From contig CM038464.1 in the NCBI GenBank assembly GCA_021464415.1, positions 57,835,328 to 57,899,327 on the forward strand: DNA of 64,000 bases, given 5' to 3'. The position numbers were made by a program, and so were the translations under genes. This document shows, one piece after another, positions 13,366 to 25,128 of this stretch (positions are counted from its first letter, which is position 1; each line of letters begins with the position of its first letter). Under the pieces are notes generated by a model. The model was not told where the DNA came from. It ran no database searches and saw nothing but the letters and a program-made list of their open reading frames with translations. Origin of the DNA: Lonicera japonica. Its lineage: Eukaryota > Streptophyta > Magnoliopsida > Dipsacales > Caprifoliaceae.

Positions 13366-13626
13366 AGTCCGTACGGATCAGTCCGCACTTGAAATTTTCC
13401 GTATATATATATCAATTCACTCCCTGTAAAACGCAAACCACATGATTAATTCAAAAAGTAAGTTGTTCCGTTTTAAAACAAAAGTTTTGTTTTCAGTACA
13501 TCTTAAATTAATAAGACCTTTTTTTTTTGTTTTTTTCAGTAACATCTCAAATATAAACTTTATTTTTATCCTTTTGGGGTATATATATACGGAAATTTTC
13601 AAGTGCGTAATGGTCCGCACGGACTA
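13366..13626. mobile_element. Fold-back MITE with about 45-bp arms
   Basis: The left arm (AGTCCGTACGGATCAGTCCG, then TTGAAATTTTCCGTATATAT) and right arm (ATATATACGGAAATTTTCAA, then GTCCGCACGGACT) are inverted copies around an AT-rich centre. Related GGTCCGTAYAYAGAC-type ends recur at 2620-2790, 9490-9620 and 63580-63700. Confidence 0.65.
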
Positions 13627-14881
13627 ATTCTTTTTATGACATTTTTTCGTCATAAAAATATCAGGATGTTTATTACAACGAAAAAACGTCGTAAATATGA
13701 CCGGTCTATACCAGAAACAAACTCTATATATAATCGCCATATTATATAAAAATATATATTCCGTCCTTTTCAATCATATTGTTCTTGTTGGGATATCTCA
13801 ATTTATAATTTCGATCATCTCTCTTTTGGGATATAATGAATCTACCTGTTTGACAATAAAGAATAAATTTTATTATTAACAATTAATTATATTGAAATTT
13901 ATTTTTTTCTTGAGAAATAAGTCAAATTGGGACACTTTATTTGAAATGGAGAGAGATATATTGTGGTTTGAAAAATATAAATTTCACAAAGGTATTAAAA
14001 GTGTTACGAAGCAATATATAAGATCTCGTCTTACTACACCGCACGATTACAAATTGGTTTTGAGTGTTACAAACTCTAATACACTCTTATAGGAAGATTC
14101 TATGACTATTCCACTTCGAACCAATCTAGTAAGAGCATCCATAACAATTCAAGTAAAATAACTAGGATAAATTTATGATGCACGAGCACATGCATGTTAG
14201 CCCGTTTTGGTAGGATATAAAAAAAAGTACTATTTCATAAGATCCGAAAATTTCAAGTACGAACTGGAGTTTTTGAGACGGTTTTTTGTTGCTAAAAACA
14301 TCTTTTCAATATTTTAGTGACAAAAAACCGTCGCTAAAAAACCCAATCCATATAGATCAGACCTTAACAAAAATGCATTCTTCATAAGATCTATACTAAG
14401 TTAAATAAAATACAAAAATTAATTATCTGGGACGATATGAGCCCGGAATTGAAGGAAACATATCAGGATAAGTATATTAAATACTTTTTCAAGATTTGAA
14501 AAATGAGATATTATGACTGATCCATATGCATATATATTATTTTCTCATCTTACTGTTATTTGTTAAATGTCAAATATTTCTTATCCTATCATATAGTATA
14601 CACTGTTGTAAATGCTTTAATATTAAATCTATTTTTCTGAATCACGTTGATGTTCCTGAGATTGGATCTATTTTTGTTTATTTTATCCAAAAAGGGTATA
14701 CCAATAAAACGTCTTTTTTAATTCAAAGTCGATAGGGAGACTTTAATTCAATCTGTCACACTTTTTAAAACATGATCCGGTCCCTCATATCTCAACCACT
14801 TCTATTAAACTTAATTATTAAATAAATAATAATTAATTAAAAAAAAAGTCATTCCTTAGACGTTGCTTCCGTCCATACTTC

Positions 14882-14883
<2 letters not shown>

Positions 14884-14941
<58 letters not shown>
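14884..14941 (+). repeat. (CT)n microsatellite
   Basis: About 29 CT units. It produces spurious Arg-Glu repeat reading frames on the other strand. Confidence 0.97.
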
Positions 14942-14942
<1 letters not shown>

Positions 14943-14959
14943 TTGGGTTCCAAAGTGTT

Positions 14960-15700
14960 AAGCCAATCCAAAAATTGACAGAACGGACTGAACCGATACG
15001 GATCGATCTGTAAAATTCCGAACAAAAAAAAATCGAAACCGAAAACGAGAAAACCAAAAATTTTGGTTTGGATTTGGGGCAAACTAATTCAAAACCGAAC
15101 TAAACCGAACCGAACCAAATTATTTATAAGAAAAAAAATGCTAATATATATATATATATATATTATAAGGGCACACGTTAGTTATACCACAATACAAAAA
15201 AGAGAACCTTTATAAGAATATTTTCCTTATTAATTGCATATTGTGATAATCTTAAAAAAAAAGTCATTAACGCGTGCCCTTATTATTGAATTAACTACAT
15301 AATGCTAAAAAAATTTACCACATACATGATGAGAAGATAATTCATCATTTTATTTAATGTATTTTATTCTTGTAAATATACAAATAAAATAGTAACTAAA
15401 TAAAAAACATGGAATCTATATGTTTGCTCCTTATATCTAAAAAAACCATAACTTTGATTTGAATATGAACCTTTCTTATATTAGTATTAGTATTACATTG
15501 TTTTGATTTAGAAAAAATGAAAAAAAAAAACATATTTCAAAACCGAACTGAAAAGTTTGGTTCAAGTTTAGGTTTTGAAGATTTAGAAACCCAAACCGAA
15601 ACTGCATTTTTACATTTGGTTTGGGTTTGGGGTACATTAATTTCTACCCCGACCGAAACCGAAAACACCCCTACTTTGCGGTGGCGGTGGTCATATTTTT
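14960..15700. repeat. AACCGAA-rich low-complexity arms
   Basis: Blocks built from AACCGAAC/GGTTTGGTTTCGG words occur at 14960-15120 and 15536-15700, with a small MITE between them. They may be the subterminal parts of one degenerate DNA transposon; no ends or target duplication were found. Confidence 0.35.
15167..15281. mobile_element. Short fold-back MITE (115 bp)
   Basis: The terminal inverted repeats are AAGGGCACACGTTA and TAACGCGTGCCCTT. The interior pairs further (ACCACAATA with TATTGTGATAAT), so most of the element could form one hairpin. Non-coding. Confidence 0.6.
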
Positions 15701-15784
15701 CTCGAAAGCATTTTGGGTGCAAAAAATTAAATGAGGTAAGTCGAGCTTTCAAATGTTCAAACGTATTTATTAAAATCTAATTTT

Positions 15785-16312
15785 CTTTCATTTAAATCAT
15801 GAGATTTCAAATACATGTTTTATGATAAACCTTTTTATGATGAATTAATCATCATTATCTCAGATTAGCTGTATACGGGAATAGGTTGTTATACACATTG
15901 TTAAGAGACAATTATGATAACTTCATACATGGTGGAACTTTGTTGTATTTTCTCTCAATATAGCTTCATACTAGGAATGAGTTGCCTTGCTTCACACCCA
16001 TTACTATTGAGAAATATAATATGTTCTTCATTCTCAAGAATATGGTTGTTGAATTCTTTGTATGAGATAATAATCGCCGTTTCTTATGTCGCAAGCAATT
16101 TTCATAAATGTTAGTGCTTTCTTAATCTTTTTACAACCGTTTTACTTTTACATAGTTTCAAAATCAACATTTTACAAAGTCAGAAAACCATAAATATGTG
16201 ATCTATTTCACTTCTTTCCAACTTCCCTGTGGACCAACATTCAGACTACCGAAACTGTATTACTACTTGACAGACCTGCACTTGGGTTAACGCAATGCAA
16301 TATTTTTGCGAC
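15785..16312 (+). mobile_element. Relic 3' part of an Athila-type LTR
   Basis: It aligns by eye with the 3' third of the intact Athila LTR (24410-24961), including GAATGAGTTGCC, CTTCACACCCATT, TTAGTGCTTTCTTAAT and the end TGCACTTGGGTTAAC. A second relic with near-identical sequence is at 41549-41623 plus 43190-43460. Confidence 0.7.
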
Positions 16313-16700
16313 GTTAGTTCGCATAACACGAAAGACCCATTCACAAAGGCAGGCTCGATAAATTTGAAAAATTTTAAAGAAACCTTAGGAACAGTTCAGC
16401 TAAGGTAGGATTGGGGAAACGTGGGTATATTAATTGTATATAAAGAGCTTGATTTTGTCTCACTTAATAGTAGAGAAATTACATAAAATTATATAGAAGA
16501 AGTAGGAAAAAATATATGCATGATGAAACCCTAGGTCGCTAGAGGAGTTACAGCTTGATTTTGGTTCACTTAACAAAGAGAGATTAGCTTAATTAGTCCC
16601 TGAAGAGAGGTGAAGGTGCTTCAAAACCCTAGACCGTAAGTGCAGCAATTGATATGGGATGGCTGTCCTTCAAAAACTTAGATCGCAATTGTTTGTGCTC
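16290..16700. repeat. Segment repeated at 43440-43860
   Basis: The stretch from ACGAAAGACCCATTCAC to GGATGGCTGTCCTTCAAAAA recurs with few differences after the second Athila LTR relic. LTR relic and adjoining sequence therefore move as one unit, perhaps LTR plus 5' untranslated leader. It is non-coding. Confidence 0.65.
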
Positions 16701-18141
16701 CTATCAATTTCGCCCTTACTTTTATTCCAAAGACAATATAAACATTTGTAATGACAACATAAATAAGTGGTGTAAAGCAGATGGGCAAAATTTGTGCATA
16801 GATTCAAAATTTCCTTAATACATTTGTTTTTTAAAAATTAATAATCTTATTTTTTTATTTTTGTTATGTCCCAAATTAATAATTCCATCTTTATTTTTGG
16901 ATTTAATTAACTTACCAATTCTTATAAGAAAAAATTGTTGTAAACTATATATTTGATTTAGACTTAATATTTTCTTAAAAAGTATAAAAGTACGGTAATA
17001 TTATTATCACTTTACAAAAATACTCTTACATTTCAAAAGCATCTTTAATGACATAAAAAGTGTTACAAAAAATTGGTCACTAAAAATAATTGTAAAATGA
17101 TAAAATACTTTTATATAACATTAGTATCATTACTTTAAAAGTAAAGTCGGATTTTTAATTTGCGAGATAAGTAATACTTAACTAACAAGATATCCTAACC
17201 ATGTGGATCGCAAATATTTGAATAATTCCTTCCCCAAAAAGACAGACTCGCGAATAGTCTAATAAAACTTTATTCCCACTCAAATAACATGAAACTTTTC
17301 TCCATGTCCCACAACAATAAAATGAAAATATAAGTTTGAGCAGCATATATTATATCGCACATATCCCACAAGAATTGGAGTACTTGATTGTGTGAAATTC
17401 TCTTCACACCAAATTATTGTTTTATGTGTTATGTGTGATAAAGTCTAGTTTTCAAATCTTTTCCCCAATCAAACTTTTGGAGCTTTACTGTTTGGAATTG
17501 ACAAAATTATTCGTTGCCGAGTTTACAATTACTAAATTTTTCATTCCGCTTAAAAATATTTTTTATATATTTTTTTTATTCATACACATTTTAAAAAATT
17601 ACGTGATATGTTAAAAATGTTATATATTGATCAATTTCACTGCCCCCACTTGGTTTATTAAGTACTTGTTTAAAATTGTACATTCAACACTACTCATATT
17701 ACTTACTTTATGTGCTTCATATTTGATTTGTCCCATTTTATTTTTTAGATGTTTAGTGAGTGATGCATTAATAAACTTGCAAACGACATGGATTAGTATT
17801 TTTTGTTAAAAATACTAATCATGTGTTGATCGATCACATGCATGGGTTGGGATTATAAACTTTAATAATAGTATAGTTTTTCTTAGCTGAGTTTATTATT
17901 ATTAAATTTTGCATTCCACTTAAAAATAATTCATATATATTTATTTATACACAATTTAATATCAAGGGCGGGCGTGCACCAAGTGTTCAAGGAGATATGA
18001 TTAGGTGTAGATACGCTAACTAAAACCGCTTCCTCTTAAAACTTATAAGATAGTTTTATCCTCTTGAATAGGTGTCATTGATACAATGACGTGAATATCA
18101 ATTATTTATAATCCTAAAATCAAACCTACCGTAATTACTTG

Positions 18142-18173
<32 letters not shown>

Positions 18174-18416
18174 ATATATTCCAAACCAAACCTTGTATAA
18201 ATAATATATAAAATATTAAATTGTTGTTAGGAGAATCTCAGACAATCAAGTACTTTAATTCTCGCGGAACATAGGTAATATAATGCTGCTCAAAATTGTG
18301 CTTTTTTTTTCTCTCATAATTTGGTTTCAACTTCAATATTAATTTTATATTATAATCTAAAAAGTATTATTTACGCATGATGCAATGCAACTAATTATAA
18401 ATTGATACAACTTTTA
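16701..18416. other. AT-rich intergenic DNA, no gene seen
   Basis: I found no coding exon or clear element border here. A 75-bp sequence at about 17510-17590 recurs diverged at about 17880-17955. Simple (TA)n/(TG)n runs are at about 18141-18175. Confidence 0.5.
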
Positions 18417-18997
18417 GGGCTTTTTTTATTCGAGTTTTAAATCATTCATGTAATGCTACATTCCATTCCAGAAGAATTCCGATATTTGGTTCGGATTTTG
18501 GGCTATGATGCATCACTTCAAGAATGAAATATTCCTTCAAATTTATCCTTCTTAAATAGATGGGAATAGAGAATTACTCTATGTATTATCTTTTAGATTT
18601 TCTTCTAAGATTACTGTTAAGACAAAAATATCCCTTCTACATACCAAGACAATTTTTTTTTAAAAAAAAAAATAAAAAATTTTGTTATTGAATTCTTTTA
18701 TTATTAAATACATAAAACAACTTTTCACAGTTCTTAATAATAAAAACAAATGTTCACCTTTGTAAAATTATAAAGACTTGTCTTTTAATTTTATAAAATG
18801 AAAAATATTTTGGTAATTCACGTACATTTCGCTCTTATTCTCGTTTGAAAACAAATATAGAGAGGTAATTTGACGTTTCAGGAAAGAAGAATTTATGTCT
18901 GAACCAAACACGGGAAGACATCCTAGATGCTTGGAGAAAAGCTTTTCAGGAATCTAGGATGCCCATTCCATTCCCAAAAATCGAAACAAACGAGCCC
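18417..18997. mobile_element. Tourist/PIF-Harbinger-like MITE (581 bp)
   Basis: The ends GGGCTTTTTTTATTCG and CGAAACAAACGAGCCC are flanked by TTA on both sides (18414-18416 and 18998-19000). That is the 3-bp target duplication expected for this superfamily. No ORF. Confidence 0.65.
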
Positions 18998-19349
18998 TTA
19001 GTGTAGCAGTGTGAGGTTAGATAGGCTAAATTAATAGCTGGGTGTTTTGTTTCTCTTAAATGAGCCATCTTTCTTTGTTTTCAATAAAAAATTTGTTCAC
19101 TCTACCCTGACAACATCGAACGTATATAGAATAAATAAAAAAAACAAACACAAGCATGGCACCCGAAAAGTAAGGGGGTAACCCAAACATGAACATGGCG
19201 AGTAACTGATGTGGTAATGAACCAGATCCACCACATCGCGGGGGAATTAGACAAAGATCGAAGCATCGATATTCTCAATATAAATAATAAGAAGTCTCAA
19301 AAAAATAAAATTAGCACAAAAGAATGTTTCACACAATATTTTAACTACT

Positions 19350-19420
19350 ATGACTAGTCTAGTGGAAAGAATTTGCTCCCCCTAACCGGAGGTTTTGAGT
19401 TCGAATCCCCTTTCGCATTA
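19350..19420 (+). mobile_element. SINE-like head with A and B boxes
   Basis: TAGTCTAGTGG (A box) and GAGTTCGAATCCC (canonical B box) are correctly ordered, 40-odd bases apart. It is tRNA-derived in sequence, but I could not pair a full acceptor stem, so I do not call a tRNA gene. Confidence 0.55.
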
Positions 19421-19834
19421 ATATGATTAAAAAAAGAGTATGTTTCACATTATATATATACATATATATATTATGTTTGTATGTATGTACGTATGTACAC
19501 GCGTGTGTATGTTTGAGGAAAGTAAAGAGTTCTTTATATGATTTCAGATAATTATAAAAAAAATTCTTGACTTTGATGTGTCACAAAAGCCCAACAAAAA
19601 ATATACTTTAATATAATTTAGTCCCTGATTTTGGGGCTTGTTGAATGCAATAAGATAGATTTTTTTCAAAGCTTACACTCTCTCTACACAAATACCACAA
19701 TGGCATATAAACTTTTTATACAAATAGTGTTAGGTAATTATGTTAGGTAGTTTTAGAGATGTATACAATTGGTGTAAAAATCAATTCTACATATTCTCTA
19801 TAATTCACATTAGTAGCATTATTTGATAGTGTAG

Positions 19835-20182
19835 GTCAGAAAATATCCTAGAGGGGGTGAATAGGATTTTTGAAACTTAATGGAATTTTGAAATTAGTTT
19901 CGAATAAAGTTTAAATAATAAAACTTTAATACAAAGTATAACAAGAAAATAAGTATATTAAACAATCACTCAAGCATTCAACAAGTATAAATAAAAATTA
20001 ATAAAAAGCTTTAGTTTAGAGAGATTGAACCGAGTGAGACTATGATATTTTGTTTACGCAATTCGGTTGTTTAGACCATACGTCCGAGCCCGAGTAGTAC
20101 CCCCAAGAAATTCCACTAAAACCAATTTTCTTCTGAGTGGAAATCAAACATTTATAGTGTAATATTTCCCACTACACTCATG
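19835..20182. repeat. Dispersed repeat with the CCTAGAGGGGGTGAATAGG signature
   Basis: The phrase CCTAGAGGGGGTGAATAGG near 19847 recurs widely in plant repeats as I recall it. No ORF follows, and borders are not defined. Confidence 0.35.
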
Positions 20183-21200
20183 TGAGAACCCGCGCTTTTG
20201 ACACCGGCCCCCCTTGACGGCGATTCCTCCAGTTTCCCCGTTCGTTTAGAAAACGGTCTGTTTTATTATAAAGAAAAAGTGATTTGTAAAGGAAATCAAA
20301 GTCGTTAGTTAATTTTACTAAACAAACAAAATTCTATGTAAAAGAAGAACATTTATGAATTAAACGACCTCTTAAACATAATTAATGCGAAATTAGTTGA
20401 TTCAAATGTTCGGGAATTAAGTTATGAATCAGGAAGGTGTTAGGCACCCAATTCGCCATTTCAGTCTCTGAGTAGGATATGAGTGGAATTATAATCGAAC
20501 ATTTGCATGTTAATTGATGTTATCATATATCATCCCACAATTTTAGGGAAACGGGATATTGGGGTGGGAATAAAAAACGTGTGCTTCGTATTTCGCCCTT
20601 CAATTTTAAAAATCAGTGTGTGTAATTTGAAAAATGATTTTGATAATCATAGATAGCTAAACAGGTGCTTTTGGAAAGATTTAGGGCTTTTCGTAAGCTA
20701 ATTCGATTTAAAATCAGATATCCGACAATCCTCGAGATTCGTTCGTCAATAGTATACCACAGTTTAATAACTTAAACCGGCATTAACGAATCCAGTACTC
20801 TCATATTAGATATTTCGGTAAGTATCGTGATTTACAGATTAAACCAAGTACAAATGTGTATTGATTCCTTCGTAAACTGAAACTGATAAAAATATGTTTA
20901 AAATGGCTATAGCCCGTTCTACGCCTTTGGTTTTGAAAACGGGGTTTAAATATAAAATTTGGATTTGATTTTAGGATAAACAACAATTTTTACAAGCGAT
21001 TGATCAACTATAACTGATAAAATAAACATAGATAAAAAATTAAAGCCGAACTGAGATAAAAATTACCTGAAAGCCTTGAAAATAGTAGAATACTATTTTA
21101 GAGAACTATTCCCGAAGTCCCAGAACTAACTGATGCCTCAAATGGGATCAGTATAGGTGTATTTATATTTGTAAAATAATTAATGGGCTCGGCCTGGAAT
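20183..21200. mobile_element. Tat-type LTR relic
   Basis: It begins TGTGAGAACCCGCGC, the inverse of the TTCTCACA end of the LTRs at 35677 and 43189. It also contains GGAAGGTGTTAGGCACCC (about 20430), the reverse complement of the conserved GGGTGCTTAACACCTTCCC of those LTRs. It is therefore a related LTR in the opposite orientation. Its right border is not visible. Confidence 0.5.
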
Positions 21201-21539
21201 TGTTTGTCCTGGATTTTTGTTTGAGGACAAACATCTTAGTTTTGTCTGCGAACAAACCCTGCCTAATGTGCGACGGTGTTTGAAATTTTTTCCATAGGAA
21301 ACATCGGATTTATCTGATTTTTAACATGTTGTTACCCATGTTAATACCTACCTACTATCAAAATTTTAGAATTTTTGTACATCAGGAAGGGCTCCGTTTG
21401 ATTTCTCGAGCTAAATATCTGGATTCTGAATTCCCGGAGATCCAGCCGTCGGATCAAGCTAATTTTTTAGTACGTTATTCCCTGTACCATTTCCTAGTCC
21501 TCCATAACATTTCATGATTTTCGGAGGTCGAAAAGTATT

Positions 21540-21760
21540 AATACATGAAAAATGAAAAAATTGGCTTGGAAAGGTTTGTCCGCGGACACAAACCCCTAAA
21601 AGTGTGTCCCCACGACATACTTAGGTGTGTGTCGTGTGGACACACCTTTAGGGGTCTTGTGTACAATGGGTTTTCTTGGGAACAAATGATTTTTCTACGG
21701 ACAAAGGGTTGGAAAAGAGGTATGTCTGCGGACAAAGGATTCGATCCTATATATATTGGT
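21540..21760 (+). promoter_or_regulatory. Repeat-built promoter of the PMD gene with a 35-bp-arm hairpin
   Basis: The motif GTCYGCGGACAAA recurs (21579, 21694, 21725, with more distant copies at about 21225-21255). An imperfect inverted repeat spans about 21588-21661, with arms beginning CACAAACCCCTAAAAGTGTG. A TATA-like CCTATATATATTGG at about 21746 lies some 100 bases before the ATG at 21853. The layout resembles a retroelement U3. Confidence 0.45.
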
Positions 21761-23298
21761 TTTGTTGCTTACATTTCCTCACCCCTTCCATTGCTTTCTC
21801 TTTTTAGCTCCAATATTCTCTAGCTTATATTTTAATTTCTTGATCTCTTACTATGGTTCACTTCAATCCTTTTGCTAATATCCAAGCTTCTCAAGATCTT
21901 CTGCCAGGCTGTCTTCCTAGTGATTCCCCTTATCACTACTTTGTCGGTGATAATGGTTGTCTCTCTGTGGATCCCCACCATGACGATTGGAAAGGTGTGG
22001 AGTGGCGGGAACCTGATGGTGCTGTCCACCACCGTGCTGTATACAAAGATGCTATCGTTCCGGCCATTCACCCACCTTGGCTCCTTATGGAACCTGCCCA
22101 CCATCAATTCTTTGATCGCCGTGAGGTACGCTGTTTATGCATGCTATTAAGTTCCTATTTCTATATGCCATGCTAGATGTATGCCTACCTATATGTTACA
22201 AATACGCCATGAAGTATAAACATGCCATGCTAGATATATGCATATTTATATGTTACAAATATACCATAGAGTATCTACTTTCTTCATGCTTAAATAAACA
22301 TGCCATGCTAGATGTATGCCTATCATTTTTTAGCTTTTCACTTGCTTTCTCTTTTTTTCGAAAAAATGCATAATAGGACACGGGCCCTCAAACCCGCCGC
22401 TGTCGCGATTCTTCGAATTCAGTTTGGGAAGCTTAGTTTTCCACTCCTTTGGTAGTTTGAGAGTTTTTGTCTGCGACCCGATTTGGCCCCATTATGGACA
22501 TGTTGCCGGAGCGTATTTTGTGCAGTCAGTATTTGTTGAGTGCGATGGCTAAGCACTGGTTCAATACCACCCATACTTTTCACTAGAGCTAGGTAGGAGA
22601 TGACTATGACTCCCACGAATTTATATGCTTAAACGGGTTAGCCGACTGGTGGCGAGCCAATCTAGTCTTCTCCAGTTGTTCGCATTTCTTCCGTGGGGAA
22701 TATTGCTGCTTTGGGATAGGACTTTCCTGGCAACGTAATTCGCCATGGTGTATTGGTTGTTCACCTTTGGTCCGAGAGTGAGCGTATTTCTGCTGGTGGT
22801 GATGCGCTTATTCAGCGAGAGATTCGCCATTTTGCTCGGGGTATCATTCTTTTAGTGTTGCAAGAGTTGTTCGTGGCTCATGGTAGTGATGAGGCATGCT
22901 TACATTGGCTGGTTCTTTTGAGGGACTTCAGTCTTATCCGTTCCTGGGACTAGGGAAGACTGGTTTTGGCAGTTTTATATAAGTCTATGGATGGTTTTTC
23001 TCACCGTTCTTCCCGCACCCATCGGGGAATGTCTATGCTCTGGGAGGTAATTTATTTACTCTATCCTCTACTCGACCTGGATTTTCGCTTACGGTTCTTG
23101 TTCATATTTGCAGGTCTGGTTCCTTGCCTACATCGGTCATGGCCCTGCCCGGCTTATTCCTTTTTCTGGCTTCCTTTATTGTCGTAGGCTTTATTCGGGC
23201 ATCTGTCGGAGGCCTTATCGATATACGAATTCAGGCTCTTTCCAAACGGTCGTACATGGGGTCACCCCTGATCGGGTATGCTTTTCTTCCTTTCTGTT

Positions 23299-23303
23299 TT
23301 TTG
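23299..23303 (+). repeat. Left target-site duplication TTTTG of the Athila element
   Basis: TTTTG at 23299-23303 is repeated exactly at 34221-34225. Five bases is the size Ty3/gypsy integrases leave. Confidence 0.92.
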
Positions 23304-24961
23304 TGATAAACGCATAATATTGTCATGCATAAGCTCTTTCTCGGAGTCGCATATCGCGTTTGTTGCTTTTGTTCTGCCTAATTATCCACTTATCTCGAGA
23401 CTAGTGTCTTGGCGAGTTTTGTATCTAACATTGTCCCGCTAGGTGTGCTTTTGTTGTGTTTCTATGTGTTTATAGGCATAGGATGCAATGGCCTTCGAAT
23501 GATTGATCAAGCGCTAGTGAAAAGCTCGCAAAATGCTGATCTGAGGAATTTCCTAGAAGCATGATCGATCATGGGTTAACCATGATCGATCATGGTACAA
23601 ACTGGCATTCAGGCAGAAGACCCCATGATCGATCATGGGTTGGCCATGATCGATCATGGCCCTGGCAACTTGGCCATTTCACACCCAAAATGGGCTATTT
23701 TAGTGGTTCAAGCTATTTTAGATATTTAGTTAGATATTTTTCAACCTTTTAATATATATTATTTCTCTTAGCTTAAAAAAGGGATATTGTCTAGTTTTTA
23801 AGACATTGAGTTCTAGAGAGAGGGGAGAGCTCATTGTTGATTGTTCTTCATTTCTCCATTGTAAGTGCTTAATTTGTAAGAATGATTTCTTCTTCTATGA
23901 TATTTGTTCTTGCATCTATTATGGAGTAGTCTATTACTAAGGTTACGGAGGTTGATTGTGATATGATTTTTGGTGATTAATGGCTCAATCCATATTTAAA
24001 GTTTGATAAATATTTGTGAATCTTCTTCTTCTTCATCATATCTTCCATTATTTCAAGCTTTCTAGGTATTTTCATATTAAGTTAAGACTTTATATGCCTT
24101 GTATATTTAGTTCTTGGTTGTTAATGAGCATACAACATATTTATATGGTTCTGAAAAGCTTGTAGTCCCTTTCCCCCATCCATGGAGTTTTTCCCTCTTC
24201 ATAGAAATTATGAATAGTTCTTAAAACTCCATAGATGGATTTTAAATTTGTTTAGCTTATCTTTGATTCATTTATTGATATATTGAGTGCTTCTTACACT
24301 TTATGTGATACTTAGACTCTTTATTTTCTACCATATGTGATAAATGATGAGTTGACTAATTTATCCCATAAACCTTATTCCGTTTCATTGTTAGGATTCA
24401 CTTTATAATTTTCATTCTTTAAATCATGAGATTACTACACTTGCTTTATGTCAAATCTTTTAATGATGAGTTTGTCTTATCTATCTCGAATTAGCTTCAT
24501 TGGGAATGGGTTGCCTTGCTTCACACCCGTAGCTAAGAAGTAGGAATGATAACCTCGTCTTTAGTGGAATGTTGTTTGTCTCTCTCTTGATATAGTTTCA
24601 ACCCGGGAATGAGTCGCCTAGCGTCGCACCCTTTGCTATTGAGAGAAACACCAACATTCCCCATATCTTGAGAAACCTAGTGTTGTAATCTTTGTATGAG
24701 CTAGTGATCACCGTATCTTTTATATCGTAACTAACCTCCACATACCTTAGTGCTTTCTTATTAATTTTCACAATTGTTTTACATTTCCGTTGTTCTACAA
24801 CCTTTTCAACTTACAAGAATCAGAAAACCGTAAAAATCCGTAATCCATTCCATCCCTTTTCACTTATCCCTGTGGTTCAACACTCGGACTTCCGAGACTA
24901 TACTATAACTTGACGTGCCTGCACTTGGGTTATATTGAAGCGCGCTATTTCGGTTGCGTCA
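23304..24961 (+). repeat. 5' LTR of the Athila element
   Basis: It starts TGATAAACGCATAATATTG and ends CGGTTGCGTCA. It contains four copies of a 16-bp palindrome at 23559-23660. It is the same length as the 3' LTR. Confidence 0.95.
23559..23660. repeat. Palindrome cluster in the 5' LTR (4 copies)
   Basis: CCATGATCGATCATGG or a one-base variant starts at about 23559, 23580, 23623 and 23644. The copies form two close pairs separated by about 27 bases. The same cluster is in the 3' LTR at about 32818-32919. Confidence 0.95.
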
Positions 24962-24967
24962 AGTTTT

Positions 24968-24985
24968 TGGCGCCGTTGCCGGGGA
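24968..24985 (+). promoter_or_regulatory. Primer-binding site, tRNA-Asp type
   Basis: TGGCGCCGTTGCCGGGGA lies six bases after the LTR end. It matches the complement of the 3' end of plant tRNA-Asp, as used by Athila elements. It primes minus-strand cDNA synthesis. Confidence 0.9.
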
Positions 24986-25128
24986 ATAAGGCAAAAGGCG
25001 AATTCTGGGTTTTGTACAAAACCATTCTGTAAGTATTTATCTCTATTTGATTAATTTATTTTTCTCCCTTATGTTCTGTTTTATTTTGTAGAGTTCCCAA
25101 GGAGTGATTCGAATCATTGTCCAAGCCC

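Noticed and set aside
14833..15082. Reading frames with long Arg-Glu repeats
   Set aside because: They translate the (CT)n microsatellite on the reverse strand; no exon signals or homology.
19350..19420. Functional tRNA gene
   Set aside because: A and B boxes are present, but no seven-base acceptor stem or anticodon arm pairs properly; a SINE head fits better.
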